From Flavobacteriales bacterium (GTDB lineage Bacteria > Bacteroidota > Bacteroidia > Flavobacteriales_C > GCA-002722245), in NCBI GenBank assembly GCA_023251075.1, contig JAHEZM010000008.1:61763-125762 (forward strand): a stretch of 64,000 nt of DNA, in the 5' to 3' direction. Position 1 is the stretch's first letter. Each line of letters opens with the position of its first letter. A program made the translations under genes and the position numbers. This document shows, piece by piece, positions 9,065 to 17,685 of the stretch. The notes below the pieces were generated by a model. It was given only the letters and a program-made list of their open reading frames with translations. It did not search any database and was not told the origin of the DNA.

Positions 9065-10500
9065 AAAGTATGCATATATATATAGTAGTAATGTTATTGT
9101 TGTTTATACCTTTTATTGGAATAGCACAAAGCACAAAAGCAGAAAAATATGCTAATAACATCAGCGCTGAAGATATTAAAAGCTATTTAACTGTTTTAAC
9201 TTCTGATTCTTTAGAGGGTAGAGAGACCGGAAGAATCGGACAAAAACGTGCAGCGAATTTTATTGCTAATAAATTTCAAAGTTTCGGTATAGACTCTCTT
9301 TCTGGTGGCTACTTTCAGAATTTTAAAATCAATAACATTGTTCCAAAAAACGTATCGATAAAAATCAATGGCGTAGAATTGAAATACATGAGCGATTATT
9401 ATCATTCTTTTGATTTTGAAAATGATACTATATCGAGTAATGATGCGCGTTTCGTTAAAAATGATTTTTCCAACCTGGAACAAAAAGTTGTTTTCGTTTT
9501 ACTCCAAAAATGCACCAAAGAACAAATGGCACTGCTTAAAAACGCAAAAGCGAAAGCCATTTTTTTTATCGATAAAAACGTAGAGAAAAATATCTCTACC
9601 TCGAATTATTATTTACAAAAAGAAAGAACCTTACTAGACAATAAAAACATAAAAAACACCCCTGTTTTTTATTTAAGTATTAAAGCCGCAAAAGCCATTT
9701 TTCATAAAACCCCAAAAGCACTAAAAGATAAGTCATACAATGTTTCTGTAGAAATGAAATTACATATAATGACAGAAAATCTAACAGGCGAAAATGTGTT
9801 GGGTTATGTGGAGGGAACAGATCTTAAAAACGAATTATTGGTGATAACCGCACATTATGATCATTTAGGCATTCACGACGGTGCAATATTTTATGGAGCC
9901 GATGATGATGCCTCTGGAACATCAGCTGTTTTAATGTTGGCAAAAGCCTTTGCTGTTGCTAAAAAAGAAGGCCATGGACCACGACGCAGCATTTTATTTA
10001 TGCCTGTTTCTGGTGAAGAAAAAGGCTTGTTAGGATCCTCTTATTATTCGGAAAACCCTGTATTTCCTTTGGATAGCACTATTGCCGATTTGAATATTGA
10101 TATGATAGGCAGAATAGATGAAAAACATGCCGGCAACGCTAATTACGTGTATTTAATAGGCAGCGATAAATTAAGCTCTGAGCTACATGTTATTAGCGAT
10201 AGTGCGAATAGTAAATATTGTAAAATAGATCTCGATTATACTTTTAATGATCCCAACGACCCAAACCGCTTCTACTATAGATCGGATCATTACAATTTCG
10301 CTAAAAACAATATTCCTGTTATTTTCTATTTCAATGGGGTACATGCCGATTATCATAAAGCTACCGATACCATTGATAAAATCGATTTTGATAAAATTGC
10401 CAATATCAGCAAACTGGTTTTTTATACAGCTTGGGAATTAGCTAATCGCGACAAAAGAATCGTGGTGGACAAAGAGAACGAATTTAAGGGGACGCGCTGA
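9058..10500 (+). CDS. Secreted M28-family zinc aminopeptidase
   Basis: The 480-residue protein has a signal peptide ending 'IGIAQ' and a fully conserved M28 di-zinc site: H266 and D268 (AHYDHLG), bridging D283 (GADDDASG), catalytic E320 with zinc ligand E321 (GEEKGLLGS), D348 (NIDMIGR) and H433 (HADYHKATDT). Between about residues 95 and 245 lies a PA-like insertion. 'LTSDSLEGRETG' near the N-terminus is typical of Bacteroidota members. It should be a periplasmic or outer-membrane exopeptidase. An in-frame ATG at 9070 is an alternative start that would give a shorter signal peptide. The 3' end lies 9 nt from an inverted-repeat element that may act as its terminator. Confidence 0.94.
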   Translation: MLKSMHIYIVVMLLLFIPFIGIAQSTKAEKYANNISAEDIKSYLTVLTSDSLEGRETGRIGQKRAANFIANKFQSFGIDSLSGGYFQNFKINNIVPKNVSIKINGVELKYMSDYYHSFDFENDTISSNDARFVKNDFSNLEQKVVFVLLQKCTKEQMALLKNAKAKAIFFIDKNVEKNISTSNYYLQKERTLLDNKNIKNTPVFYLSIKAAKAIFHKTPKALKDKSYNVSVEMKLHIMTENLTGENVLGYVEGTDLKNELLVITAHYDHLGIHDGAIFYGADDDASGTSAVLMLAKAFAVAKKEGHGPRRSILFMPVSGEEKGLLGSSYYSENPVFPLDSTIADLNIDMIGRIDEKHAGNANYVYLIGSDKLSSELHVISDSANSKYCKIDLDYTFNDPNDPNRFYYRSDHYNFAKNNIPVIFYFNGVHADYHKATDTIDKIDFDKIANISKLVFYTAWELANRDKRIVVDKENEFKGTR

Positions 10501-10509
10501 TTTTTAAGC

Positions 10510-10622
10510 GCAAGACAATAGTTCCTTCCTTCGTCAGGATGATAACCATGACATGAAGTGCTTTGTAAGAGTGGGTTTTAGTAGTGGTGTCATCCTGACG
10601 AAGGAAGGAACTATTGTCCTGC
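10510..10622. repeat. Inverted-repeat element copy A (REP/MITE-like, 113 bp)
   Basis: A perfect 29-bp inverted repeat has arms at 10514-10542 and 10590-10618 (the left arm contains GTTCCTTCCTTCGTCAGGAT), with a 47-nt centre. Read on the minus strand, the centre aligns with the centres of copies B (17027-17139) and C (17514-17628), including ACCACTACT and AGCACTTCA, so this copy is inverted relative to them. It sits between the 3' ends of the convergent M28 peptidase and dprA genes, where the transcript could fold into a long hairpin and stop transcription both ways. Confidence 0.85.
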
Positions 10623-10630
10623 AAATCCAT

Positions 10631-11743
10631 TTAAAATACAACTTCCATCAGCTGAACTCTATTTCCGGGTATGTTTTTAATCACCCCACGCATCTCCAAT
10701 TGAAACAAATGATTTTTTAGTTGAGGCAGCGAAAGACCCGTATTTATTGATAATGTGTCTATATGAACCGAGTTCTGCGCAGAAATCAAACTCAATATTT
10801 TTTGTTCAGGATCGCTAAATTTATCTAAATTCAGTTGTATTTGTTTTTCTTTTTTTCCTCCCTCCCAGTCCATTGCTTTTAATAAGTCTTCAGCGCTTTC
10901 AACCATCATTGCTTTTTGAGATTTAATCAAATGATTACAGCCCGAAGATGCTTTATCTACAGTTCTTCCGGGAAAAGCAAAAACTTCTCTTCCATATGAA
11001 TGAGCAATATCTGCGGTAATTAAAGAACCTCCTTTAGCGGCCGATTCAACAACAATAGTGGCGTCACACATTCCTGCCACTATCCTGTTTCGCTTTGGAA
11101 AATTCTGATAATCTGGTTTTGTTTCCGATAAAAATTCTGTGATCAATCCTCCCCGCTCTACCATTCTCGACGCAATGTTTCTGTGTACAGAAGGATAAAT
11201 AATATCTAATCCATGCCCAAGCACACCTATAGTTTCAACACTATGATCTAAACAAGCGCGATGCGCTTCCACATCAATACCATAAGCTAATCCGCTTACT
11301 ACTAAAACATTGTAGTTTGCCAGCTCTTTAATTAGCTGATGCGTTATGCTCACCCCGTAATCAGTGCATTTTCGAGAGCCAACTACTGCAATGGTTTTGG
11401 TTTTATTAAGCTTACATTTTCCTTTGTAATACAATTGATACGGACCATCGTCACAATTTTTTAAGTGCGGAGGATATTCTTCATCGGTATAAAGCAGCGG
11501 CGTGATAGAGTGCTGATGCATAAAGGAGACTTCTTTTTCGGCTCTTTTTAACACTTCCTCTTTATGTTCTTTTATAGATTGCGTTAGCGCTTTTCGTACG
11601 CCCGGAATTTCTTCCAGTTCTTTGGCTTTGCTTTTAAAAATAGCTTCTGCAGAATGTAATTCTTCATGAAGTGTTTTGGCAATTAGTGGTCCAATTCCGG
11701 GAATGAGCGTAAGCGCCACCCGATAAATTAAATCTTGGTTCAT
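10631..11743 (-). CDS. dprA: DNA-processing protein DprA (Smf)
   Basis: The 370-residue protein has the DprA layout. An N-terminal helix-hairpin-helix-like region ('LIPGIGPLIAKTL') is followed by a Rossmann-like domain with 'VGSRKCTDYG', 'VVSGLAYGIDVEAHRACL', 'GVLGHGLDIIYP', 'FPKRNRIVAG' and 'SGCNHLIKSQKA'. A C-terminal winged-helix domain lies at about 305-370. DprA binds incoming single-stranded DNA and loads RecA during natural transformation. The gene is divergent from the TonB receptor gene with 41 nt between starts, and its 3' end lies 8 nt from inverted-repeat element A. Confidence 0.96.
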   Translation of the reverse strand: MNQDLIYRVALTLIPGIGPLIAKTLHEELHSAEAIFKSKAKELEEIPGVRKALTQSIKEHKEEVLKRAEKEVSFMHQHSITPLLYTDEEYPPHLKNCDDGPYQLYYKGKCKLNKTKTIAVVGSRKCTDYGVSITHQLIKELANYNVLVVSGLAYGIDVEAHRACLDHSVETIGVLGHGLDIIYPSVHRNIASRMVERGGLITEFLSETKPDYQNFPKRNRIVAGMCDATIVVESAAKGGSLITADIAHSYGREVFAFPGRTVDKASSGCNHLIKSQKAMMVESAEDLLKAMDWEGGKKEKQIQLNLDKFSDPEQKILSLISAQNSVHIDTLSINTGLSLPQLKNHLFQLEMRGVIKNIPGNRVQLMEVVF

Positions 11744-11784
11744 TTGAGTATTTTGTTATTTTTAGCAGTTAGGCGATAACTGTT

Positions 11785-14031
11785 ATGCGCAACAAAACTA
11801 TTCATATAATTTTATTTTTTGTTCTCTATTCTTCTTTTTTGTTTGCACAAAAATTAGAACTAAAAGGTTTTGTAAAAGATTCCCTTTCACAACAAGCCCT
11901 TTCCTTTTCTACGGTTGCTGTAAGTGCCGATAATGGTACAATTGCCGATTCCAACGGTTTTTTTTCTTTACAGCTTTCCCCTGGAAAATATATTGTAACA
12001 GCAAGCTATTTAGGACATGTTTCTCAACAAAAAATTATTGTATTGCAAGAAAACATGGAACAGAATTTTTTTCTTGCTCCTGACGTTTCTGTTAATGATG
12101 TTATTGTGGTTTCGGTAAGCAAACGTGCCGAAAAACAAAGTTCAGCTACAGTATCTATCGATGTGGTTAAACCTAAATTAATCGACAACACAACGGCCAA
12201 TAATTTATCTTCTGTACTAGAGCAAAGTCCTGGAATTACTATTATTTCCGGACAAGCAAATATTCGTGCCGGAAGTGGTTTTTCCTATGGCGCTGGAAGC
12301 AGAGTGCTTACGTTGGTAGATGATATGCCTCTTTTAACGGCTGGCTCTAACGATGTGAAATGGGATCTTTTGCCCACCGAAAATGTGAAACAAATTGAAG
12401 TGATTAAAGGCTCTGCTTCTGCTTTGTATGGCTCCTCTGCGCTCAATGGCGTGGTGAATGTAATAACCGACAATCCCACCGAAAAAGGAAAAACCTATGT
12501 TCGATTTTTATCAGGAATTTATGATAATCCACTCTATAAAAAAAGCGCTTACTGGCAAGGTGTAAATCCTTTTTATTCTGGTGTTGCTTTTTCGCATGGA
12601 AAAAAAATAAAGTCTTTTCAATATACTTTTACTGCGAATGGCTTTAAAGATCAGGGCTACAATCAAGGGGAATACAAGCAAAAAGCAAGATCTTCCTTGA
12701 AACTAAATTACTCTCCCAATGTGTTTAAAAAGCGTTTGAATATTGGGCTTTCTGCTACTGCTCAGTACACAGAAATCGGACAATTTATTATTTGGAACGA
12801 CGATACTACGGGCATCCTTAAAGCGGTGAATGGTGAAACAGGGATTTTGGCCTGGGGTCAATATACTCTCGACCCTTCCCTTACTTATCAATGGAGCGAA
12901 AACCATAAATCTCTTTATAGAGGAAGATATTTTATTGTTGGTCAGGCCGCCTTGTATTACCAGGAATTACAACACCAGTCGGCATTCGATATTACTAAGA
13001 AAACACAATTGGCTTTTACTGCAGGCCTAGTGCAAAATCATGTGAACGTAAACACCGAAGAATACGGAATACACCAATCCAATAATTATTCAGGTTATGT
13101 TCAGGGGGAATTGAATTCCGGACGATTGAAATCTTCTGTGGGATTGCGTTACGAATCTTTTTCGCAAGACACTTTTGCAACACAAAAAGTTCCTTTGTTA
13201 AGAGCTGGATTGTCTTATCGTGTGCATAAATCTTCTTATTTCAGGGCTTCTTACGGACAAGGGTATCGTTATCCCTCTATGGCAGAAAGCTTTATTCAGT
13301 ACGATTTAGGAAAGCTTCGTTTTTATTCCAACCCTAATCTGAAATCGGAATACGGAGAAACAGCAGAAATTGGTTTTAAGCAAGACATTAAATTCAAAAA
13401 ATGGAAAGGATATGTGGATGTTGCTGCATATACCGCCCGCTATTACAACATGATTCAATTTTCTGTAGACAGCATATTAATTGCTTTTCCGGATGTACAA
13501 AATACTGTTGTTGGCTTTAGGGCATTCAATGTAAGTGAAGCGAGAATAAATGGCATAGAAGCATCTGTTGCCGGTGAAGGAAAAATTGGTGCGGTGGGCG
13601 TTTTCACCTTGTTAGGATACAATTATAGTAATCCTGTGGACGTGAGCTACAATACCGATACTGTAAACTATAAAAAAGGAGATGAGATTTTGAAATATCG
13701 TTTTGAGCATACTGCAAAAGCAAATTTAATTGTAGAATATAGAAGCTTGAGTGTGGGTGTTTTTTCTCGTTACAATAGCTTTATTCGTAACATTGACCCT
13801 ATTTTTGAAAGCAGTATTTTAGGCGTTGAAATGGTGCAAGGACTAAAGCATTTCCGACAAACACACAATAAGGGAGATATTTTGTTAGATGTTAACTTGT
13901 CGCACCAATTAAACAAATCTGTTCAACTTTCTTTTATGGTAAAAAATGTTTTCAATCGATTGTATTCTATACAGCCCGCCAAAATAGAACCTGGTAGAAG
14001 CTTTACGTTTCAGGTTACCGGAATTTTTTAG
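11785..14031 (+). CDS. TonB-dependent outer-membrane receptor with CarboxypepD_reg-like domain
   Basis: The 748-residue protein has a signal peptide (to about residue 21, 'SSFLFAQ') and a carboxypeptidase regulatory-like domain (about 25-105, 'LKGFVKDSLSQQALSFSTV'). The plug domain spans about 120-235 ('LSSVLEQSPGITI', 'VEVIKGSASALYGSSALNGVVNVIT'-like). A beta-barrel follows, ending in the aromatic 'FTFQVTGIF'. It lacks the SusC motif, and no SusD-like gene is adjacent, so a siderophore, metal or vitamin receptor is more likely than a glycan importer. The substrate cannot be told. It is transcribed divergently from dprA. Confidence 0.93.
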   Translation: MRNKTIHIILFFVLYSSFLFAQKLELKGFVKDSLSQQALSFSTVAVSADNGTIADSNGFFSLQLSPGKYIVTASYLGHVSQQKIIVLQENMEQNFFLAPDVSVNDVIVVSVSKRAEKQSSATVSIDVVKPKLIDNTTANNLSSVLEQSPGITIISGQANIRAGSGFSYGAGSRVLTLVDDMPLLTAGSNDVKWDLLPTENVKQIEVIKGSASALYGSSALNGVVNVITDNPTEKGKTYVRFLSGIYDNPLYKKSAYWQGVNPFYSGVAFSHGKKIKSFQYTFTANGFKDQGYNQGEYKQKARSSLKLNYSPNVFKKRLNIGLSATAQYTEIGQFIIWNDDTTGILKAVNGETGILAWGQYTLDPSLTYQWSENHKSLYRGRYFIVGQAALYYQELQHQSAFDITKKTQLAFTAGLVQNHVNVNTEEYGIHQSNNYSGYVQGELNSGRLKSSVGLRYESFSQDTFATQKVPLLRAGLSYRVHKSSYFRASYGQGYRYPSMAESFIQYDLGKLRFYSNPNLKSEYGETAEIGFKQDIKFKKWKGYVDVAAYTARYYNMIQFSVDSILIAFPDVQNTVVGFRAFNVSEARINGIEASVAGEGKIGAVGVFTLLGYNYSNPVDVSYNTDTVNYKKGDEILKYRFEHTAKANLIVEYRSLSVGVFSRYNSFIRNIDPIFESSILGVEMVQGLKHFRQTHNKGDILLDVNLSHQLNKSVQLSFMVKNVFNRLYSIQPAKIEPGRSFTFQVTGIF

Positions 14032-14101
14032 TGCAGTTAAAAAACCTCAAAATTAGTTTATTCTCTTTTTTGGATAGTATATTTAACCACAAATCATTTA
14101 T

Positions 14102-14794
14102 ATGTTCGATCAAATAGCAATTGAAAAACAACAGACCCAAGCAACTTTTTTAGCGAAAGTTTATGGCTGGATGGCCTTGGCTTTATTGGTTACAGCTTTA
14201 GCTGCAATGTATGTTGCAAATGACCCAAAATTGATTGAAACCATTATTCTTAATCGAGTAGTTTTTTGGGTTTTGATCATTGGAGAAGTGGGGTTGGTTT
14301 GGTATTTATCAGCTCGTGTGTTTTCTATGTCGCCCGAGAAAGCAACCATGTTGTTTTTTGTTTACGCTTTGCTTAACGGACTTACTTTATCGGTAATATT
14401 TTTGGTGTACGACATACAATCAATAGGCACCACTTTTTTAATAACAGCGGGTACTTTTTCTGCCATGAGCGCTTATGGTTATTTCACCAAAAAAGATCTT
14501 ACAAGCTTTGGCAGTATGTTGATAATGGTGTTGTTTGGAGTGATTATCGCTTCTGTTGTCAATATGTTTATTGAAAGCACCATGTTGGATAAAATCATCA
14601 CTTATGTGGGTGTTTTGGTTTTTGTTGGATTAATTGCTTACGATACCCAAAAATTGAAAAATATACAAGAAGGTAATCATGATGCTGAAACAGTGAAAAA
14701 GCTATCTATTATGGGCGCTTTAACGTTGTATTTAGATTTTATTAATCTCTTTATTTTACTGCTGAAAATTTTTGGTGGAAGAAAAGATGATTAA
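14102..14794 (+). CDS. Bax inhibitor-1/YccA family membrane protein
   Basis: The 230-residue protein has seven predicted membrane helices and the family pattern: a short cytosolic N-terminus, 'KVYGWMALALLVTALAAM', the central 'GLTLSVIFLVYDIQSIGTTFLITAGTFSAMSAYGYFTKKDL' region (listed here only as landmarks at about 100-145) and the C-terminal 'LIAYDTQKLKN', whose aspartate belongs to the conserved di-aspartyl pH sensor. Family members are pH-sensitive calcium-leak channels or interact with the FtsH protease; the role here is unknown. A strong terminator hairpin follows at 14813-14846. Confidence 0.93.
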   Translation: MFDQIAIEKQQTQATFLAKVYGWMALALLVTALAAMYVANDPKLIETIILNRVVFWVLIIGEVGLVWYLSARVFSMSPEKATMLFFVYALLNGLTLSVIFLVYDIQSIGTTFLITAGTFSAMSAYGYFTKKDLTSFGSMLIMVLFGVIIASVVNMFIESTMLDKIITYVGVLVFVGLIAYDTQKLKNIQEGNHDAETVKKLSIMGALTLYLDFINLFILLLKIFGGRKDD

Positions 14795-14812
14795 ATAAAA
14801 ACCAGCATAAAA

Positions 14813-14846
14813 AAAGCCCTTTGAAATTTACTTCAAAGGGCTTTTT
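14813..14846 (+). terminator. Rho-independent terminator after the Bax-inhibitor gene
   Basis: A 13-bp perfect stem (AAAGCCCTTTGAA at 14813-14825, complement at 14832-14844) encloses a 6-nt loop and ends in a T run. An A run precedes it, so it can also work for the minus-strand tRNA-Cys transcript that ends at 14853. Confidence 0.9.
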
Positions 14847-14852
14847 GTTGGG

Positions 14853-14923
14853 AGGTCCCGAGCGGATTCGAACCGCTGTGGAAGGTTTTGCAGACCTCTG
14901 CCTAGCCGCTCGGCCACAGGACC
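14853..14923 (-). tRNA. tRNA-Cys (anticodon GCA)
   Basis: The minus strand folds as a 71-nt tRNA. The acceptor stem is GGTCCTG/CGGGACC, the anticodon loop CTGCAAA gives GCA, and the T arm reads GCGGTTCGAATCCGC. The discriminator is T and no CCA is encoded, so the 3' end needs CCA-adding enzyme. A TATATTTG -7 box lies 53 nt upstream (14983-14976), and the shared terminator hairpin 14813-14846 lies just downstream. Confidence 0.95.
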
Positions 14924-14942
14924 CTTTTGCTGACTCTGCCTA

Positions 14943-14958
14943 TCCGTCAGCTGACGGA
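14943..14958. repeat. 16-nt perfect palindrome in the tRNA-Cys leader
   Basis: TCCGTCAGCTGACGGA is a perfect 8+8 palindrome between the putative tRNA-Cys promoter box (14976-14983) and the tRNA 5' end (14923). It could be an operator, a processing hairpin or the remnant of a repeat; no function is evident. Confidence 0.5.
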
Positions 14959-14987
14959 CAACAGGACCATGAACACAAATATAGGAA

Positions 14988-15338
14988 TTATTCTTTTATA
15001 GTAACAGAAACGCTTTCAGCGTCTCCCGGTATGGGCGGACTCATTTTTTTTATTTTTACTTCTACGCCAAACACCACTTCAAATTCGTTTTTAATTCTCG
15101 AAATAATGCGTTGTGCTACTGCTTCTATTAATTTTGACGGTATTGCCATCTCTTCGCGGACTATATCGTTGATAACGGCATAATCAATGGTTTTTGATAA
15201 ATCGTCTTTTTCCGCCGCTTTTTTAAAATCCGTTTCTACATGTACGTTTACCAAATAATGGCGCCCTACTCTGCTTTCCACATCTATACACCCGTGAAAG
15301 GCAAAAACCTTTATTCCTTCTATGCTAACAATATTCAT
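14988..15338 (-). CDS. folB: Dihydroneopterin aldolase
   Basis: The 116-residue protein fits FolB, which converts 7,8-dihydroneopterin to 6-hydroxymethyl-dihydropterin and glycolaldehyde in folate synthesis. Hallmarks are 'VFAFHGCIDVESRVGRHYLVNV' (landmark region about 11-33, catalytic Glu in VESR), 'DDLSKTIDYAVI', 'LIEAVAQRI' and the lysine of 'KIKKMSPPIPG'. The length is typical. The ATG lies 1 nt downstream of the glnS stop codon, so the two genes are probably co-transcribed. Confidence 0.93.
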   Translation of the reverse strand: MNIVSIEGIKVFAFHGCIDVESRVGRHYLVNVHVETDFKKAAEKDDLSKTIDYAVINDIVREEMAIPSKLIEAVAQRIISRIKNEFEVVFGVEVKIKKMSPPIPGDAESVSVTIKE

Positions 15339-15339
15339 C

Positions 15340-17013
15340 TTACTTTTTTGATTCTTTTGCCCAGGTGTCTTTCAACGTAACGGTTCTGTTAAATACCAAA
15401 TGATTTTTTGTAGTGTCTTTATCCACGCAGAAATACCCCATTCTTTCAAATTGCACAGAAGTTCCTGAGGTCAATGTTTTCATATGTGGTTCTAGCTTGG
15501 TGTTTGTTAAAACCTTCATCGAATCAGGATTCAGTAAATCTTTAAAATCACCTTCGCCTTTATCTGGTGTTTCGGTTTTAAACAATCGATCGTACAATCG
15601 AACTTCAGCAGTGATAGCATGTTGTGCCGATACCCAATGTAAGGTTCCTTTTACTTTTCTACCATCAGGGCTATTTCCGCCTTTCGACGCAGGATCGTAA
15701 GTGCAGCGCAGCTCCATTACTTTTCCATTTTCATTTTTGATGAATTCTTGGCAAGTAATAAAGTACGCATAACGCAAACGAACTTCGGCGCCGGGTGCCA
15801 ATCTAAACCATTTCTTTTCCGCTACTTCCATGAAGTCTTCTTGTTCGATATAGAGCTCTCTGCTGAAAGGAACTTTTCTGCTTCCGTCTTCAGGTTTTTC
15901 CGGATTATTCACAGCTTCCAGCTCTTCTGTTTGGTTTTCCGGATAATTAGTGATCACCACTTTTAGAGGATTTAAAACCCCCATGAATCGAGGGGCTTTT
16001 TTATTCAGATCTTCACGTACACTGAACTCTAAAAGAGATGCATCAATCAGGTTTTCTCTTTTTGAAATGCCTACTCTTTCACAAAAATCACGAATGGCTT
16101 CCGGTGTATATCCTCTTCTGCGTAAGCCTGAAATAGTGGGCATACGCGGGTCATCCCATCCGTTTACATGTTTTTCATTCACCAATTGCATCAGTTTTCT
16201 TTTGCTCATTACAGTGTAGGTAATGTTCAAGCGCGACATCTCGATTTGTTGTGGACGATGCGTGGTTTCTAATGTGTTGTTCAGCCATTCGTAGAGCGGA
16301 CGATGTAATTCGAATTCCAATGTACAAATGGAATGTGTGATGCCTTCAATGGCGTCGGAAATACCGTGTGCGTAATCGTACATTGGGTAGATATTCCATT
16401 TATCTCCTGTTTTCCAATGGTGTTTTTTTCTTATTCTGTACAACGCCGGATCACGAAAATGCATGTTCGTTGATGCCATATCTATTTTTGCACGCAAGGT
16501 GTATTTTCCATCGCAAAATTCACCGTTCTTCATGCGGGTGAATAGATCTAAATTTTCGACAACAGAGCGATTTCTGTCCGGACTGTCTTTTCCCGGAGTA
16601 GTTGGATTTCCACGATATTCATGAACTTCTTCAGGTGTTAATGAACACACATAGGCCTTGCCGATTTCAATTAATTTAACTGCATAATCATACAGTTGAT
16701 CAAAATAATCGGAAGCGTTGAATTCATTATTCCACTGAAAACCCAACCATTTCACATCATTGCGAATGGAATTAACATACTCTACTTCTTCTGTTTCAGG
16801 GTTGGTATCATCGAAACGCAAATTAAATTTTCCATTGTATTTCTTTGCCAACCCGCCATTTAAGCAAATTGATTTTGCGTGCCCTATATGCAAATACCCA
16901 TTAGGTTCCGGAGGAAAACGAGTATGAACCCTTTTCTCGTGTTTGCCCTCTGCTATGTCGTTTTCAATGATATGCTCAATGAAATTGAGTGATTTTGTTT
17001 CTTCTGTTTCCAT
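15340..17013 (-). CDS. glnS: Glutaminyl-tRNA synthetase
   Basis: The 557-residue class I synthetase has the HIGH motif at residues 42-45 ([15 protein letters not shown]) and the KMSKS-type loop 'VMSKR' at 268-272. The glutamine-specific anticodon-binding beta-barrels are at about 340-557, with 'RVTLKD'-like features near the end. It charges tRNA-Gln directly, so this organism need not use the GatCAB amidotransferase for glutamine. The start gives the usual short N-terminus. The 5' leader contains inverted-repeat element B (17027-17139), 13 nt upstream of the start, which would fold into a hairpin if transcription starts beyond it. Confidence 0.97.
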   Translation of the reverse strand: METEETKSLNFIEHIIENDIAEGKHEKRVHTRFPPEPNGYLHIGHAKSICLNGGLAKKYNGKFNLRFDDTNPETEEVEYVNSIRNDVKWLGFQWNNEFNASDYFDQLYDYAVKLIEIGKAYVCSLTPEEVHEYRGNPTTPGKDSPDRNRSVVENLDLFTRMKNGEFCDGKYTLRAKIDMASTNMHFRDPALYRIRKKHHWKTGDKWNIYPMYDYAHGISDAIEGITHSICTLEFELHRPLYEWLNNTLETTHRPQQIEMSRLNITYTVMSKRKLMQLVNEKHVNGWDDPRMPTISGLRRRGYTPEAIRDFCERVGISKRENLIDASLLEFSVREDLNKKAPRFMGVLNPLKVVITNYPENQTEELEAVNNPEKPEDGSRKVPFSRELYIEQEDFMEVAEKKWFRLAPGAEVRLRYAYFITCQEFIKNENGKVMELRCTYDPASKGGNSPDGRKVKGTLHWVSAQHAITAEVRLYDRLFKTETPDKGEGDFKDLLNPDSMKVLTNTKLEPHMKTLTSGTSVQFERMGYFCVDKDTTKNHLVFNRTVTLKDTWAKESKK

Positions 17014-17026
17014 AGTTTTTTTATTT

Positions 17027-17139
17027 GTAGGGCATTAGTTCCTTCGTTCCTCAGGATGACAACCGTTCTCGAATTCTATTTCACAAAGTATTTCAGAGCG
17101 TGGTTGTCATCCTGAGGAACGAAGGAACTAATGTCCTGC
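17027..17139. repeat. Inverted-repeat element copy B (REP/MITE-like, 113 bp)
   Basis: A perfect 32-bp inverted repeat has arms at 17033-17064 and 17102-17133 (the left arm contains TAGTTCCTTCGTTCCTCAGG) and a 37-nt centre. One further mismatch extends the match by three pairs. The outer ends read GTAGGGCA and, on the other strand, GCAGGACA. It shares arms and centre (AAGTATTTCAG followed by GCG and GGTTG) with copies A and C, and has the same orientation as copy C. It separates the divergent starts of glnS and the GIY-YIG gene. Confidence 0.88.
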
Positions 17140-17206
17140 TCGTCAACGGCCACAAAGATGTCAATAAATCACTAACTTCACACAACTAACTAACTACAAA
17201 ATTTAC

Positions 17207-17509
17207 ATGAACCATAACTATTTCGTGTACATTATTACCAATCCAAAGAAATCGGTTTTGTACACTGGCGTTACCAACGATTTAGCCAATCGACTGCAAC
17301 AGCACTTTGCGAATAAAGGCAATAAAAGCACTTTTGCCGGGAGATATTTTTGTTTCAATTTACTTTATTTTGAAAAATTTGACCGTGTAGAACATGCCAT
17401 TGCTAGAGAAAAAGAGATTAAAGGCTGGACAAGAGAAAAGAAAGAAAATCTGATTACAGAATTTAATCCTAGTTGGAGGTTTTTGAATTGTGATGTGGTG
17501 GATTTATAG
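17207..17509 (+). CDS. GIY-YIG endonuclease domain protein
   Basis: The 100-residue protein is a stand-alone GIY-YIG nuclease of the UPF0213/COG2827 type. It has 'VYI' at 7-9, 'YTG' at 19-21, the conserved arginine R29 (NDLANRLQQH), the metal-binding glutamate E68 in 'AIAREKEIKGW' and a C-terminal 'FNPSWRFLN'. This small family is multiplied in many Bacteroidota genomes, and its biological role is unsettled. The gene is bracketed by two same-orientation copies of the inverted-repeat element, 67 nt upstream (ending 17139) and 4 nt downstream (starting 17514). That suggests the gene moves with, or acts on, these elements; this is inference. Confidence 0.9.
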   Translation: MNHNYFVYIITNPKKSVLYTGVTNDLANRLQQHFANKGNKSTFAGRYFCFNLLYFEKFDRVEHAIAREKEIKGWTREKKENLITEFNPSWRFLNCDVVDL

Positions 17510-17513
17510 ACGT

Positions 17514-17628
17514 GTAGGGCAATAGTTCCTTCGTGCCTCAGGATGACAACCACTACTTACAAAATACACTTACACAGTACTTCAGGGCGCGGTTGTCATC
17601 CTGAGGAACGAAGGAACTAGTAACCTGT
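17514..17628. repeat. Inverted-repeat element copy C (REP/MITE-like, about 115 bp)
   Basis: 29-bp arms at 17523-17551 and 17591-17619 pair with one mismatch (TAGTTCCTTCGTGCCTCAGG on the left, T for G on the right). The 39-nt centre includes AGTACTTCAGGGCGC, which matches copy B and the inverted copy A. The left end repeats the GTAGGGCA of copy B exactly, while the right end is more diverged. It begins 4 nt after the GIY-YIG stop codon and could also serve as its terminator. Confidence 0.85.
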
Positions 17629-17685
17629 GCGTAATTTGTTGTGCTGTTTTCTTTAAAAATATGGAATTTGAAAATACTTGAAGAA

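Noticed and set aside
14821..15183. A 120-codon plus-strand open frame
   Set aside because: It reads through the complement of tRNA-Cys and of folB; its first part is the translated tRNA ('GGPERIRTAVEGFADLCLA'), a well-known false gene.
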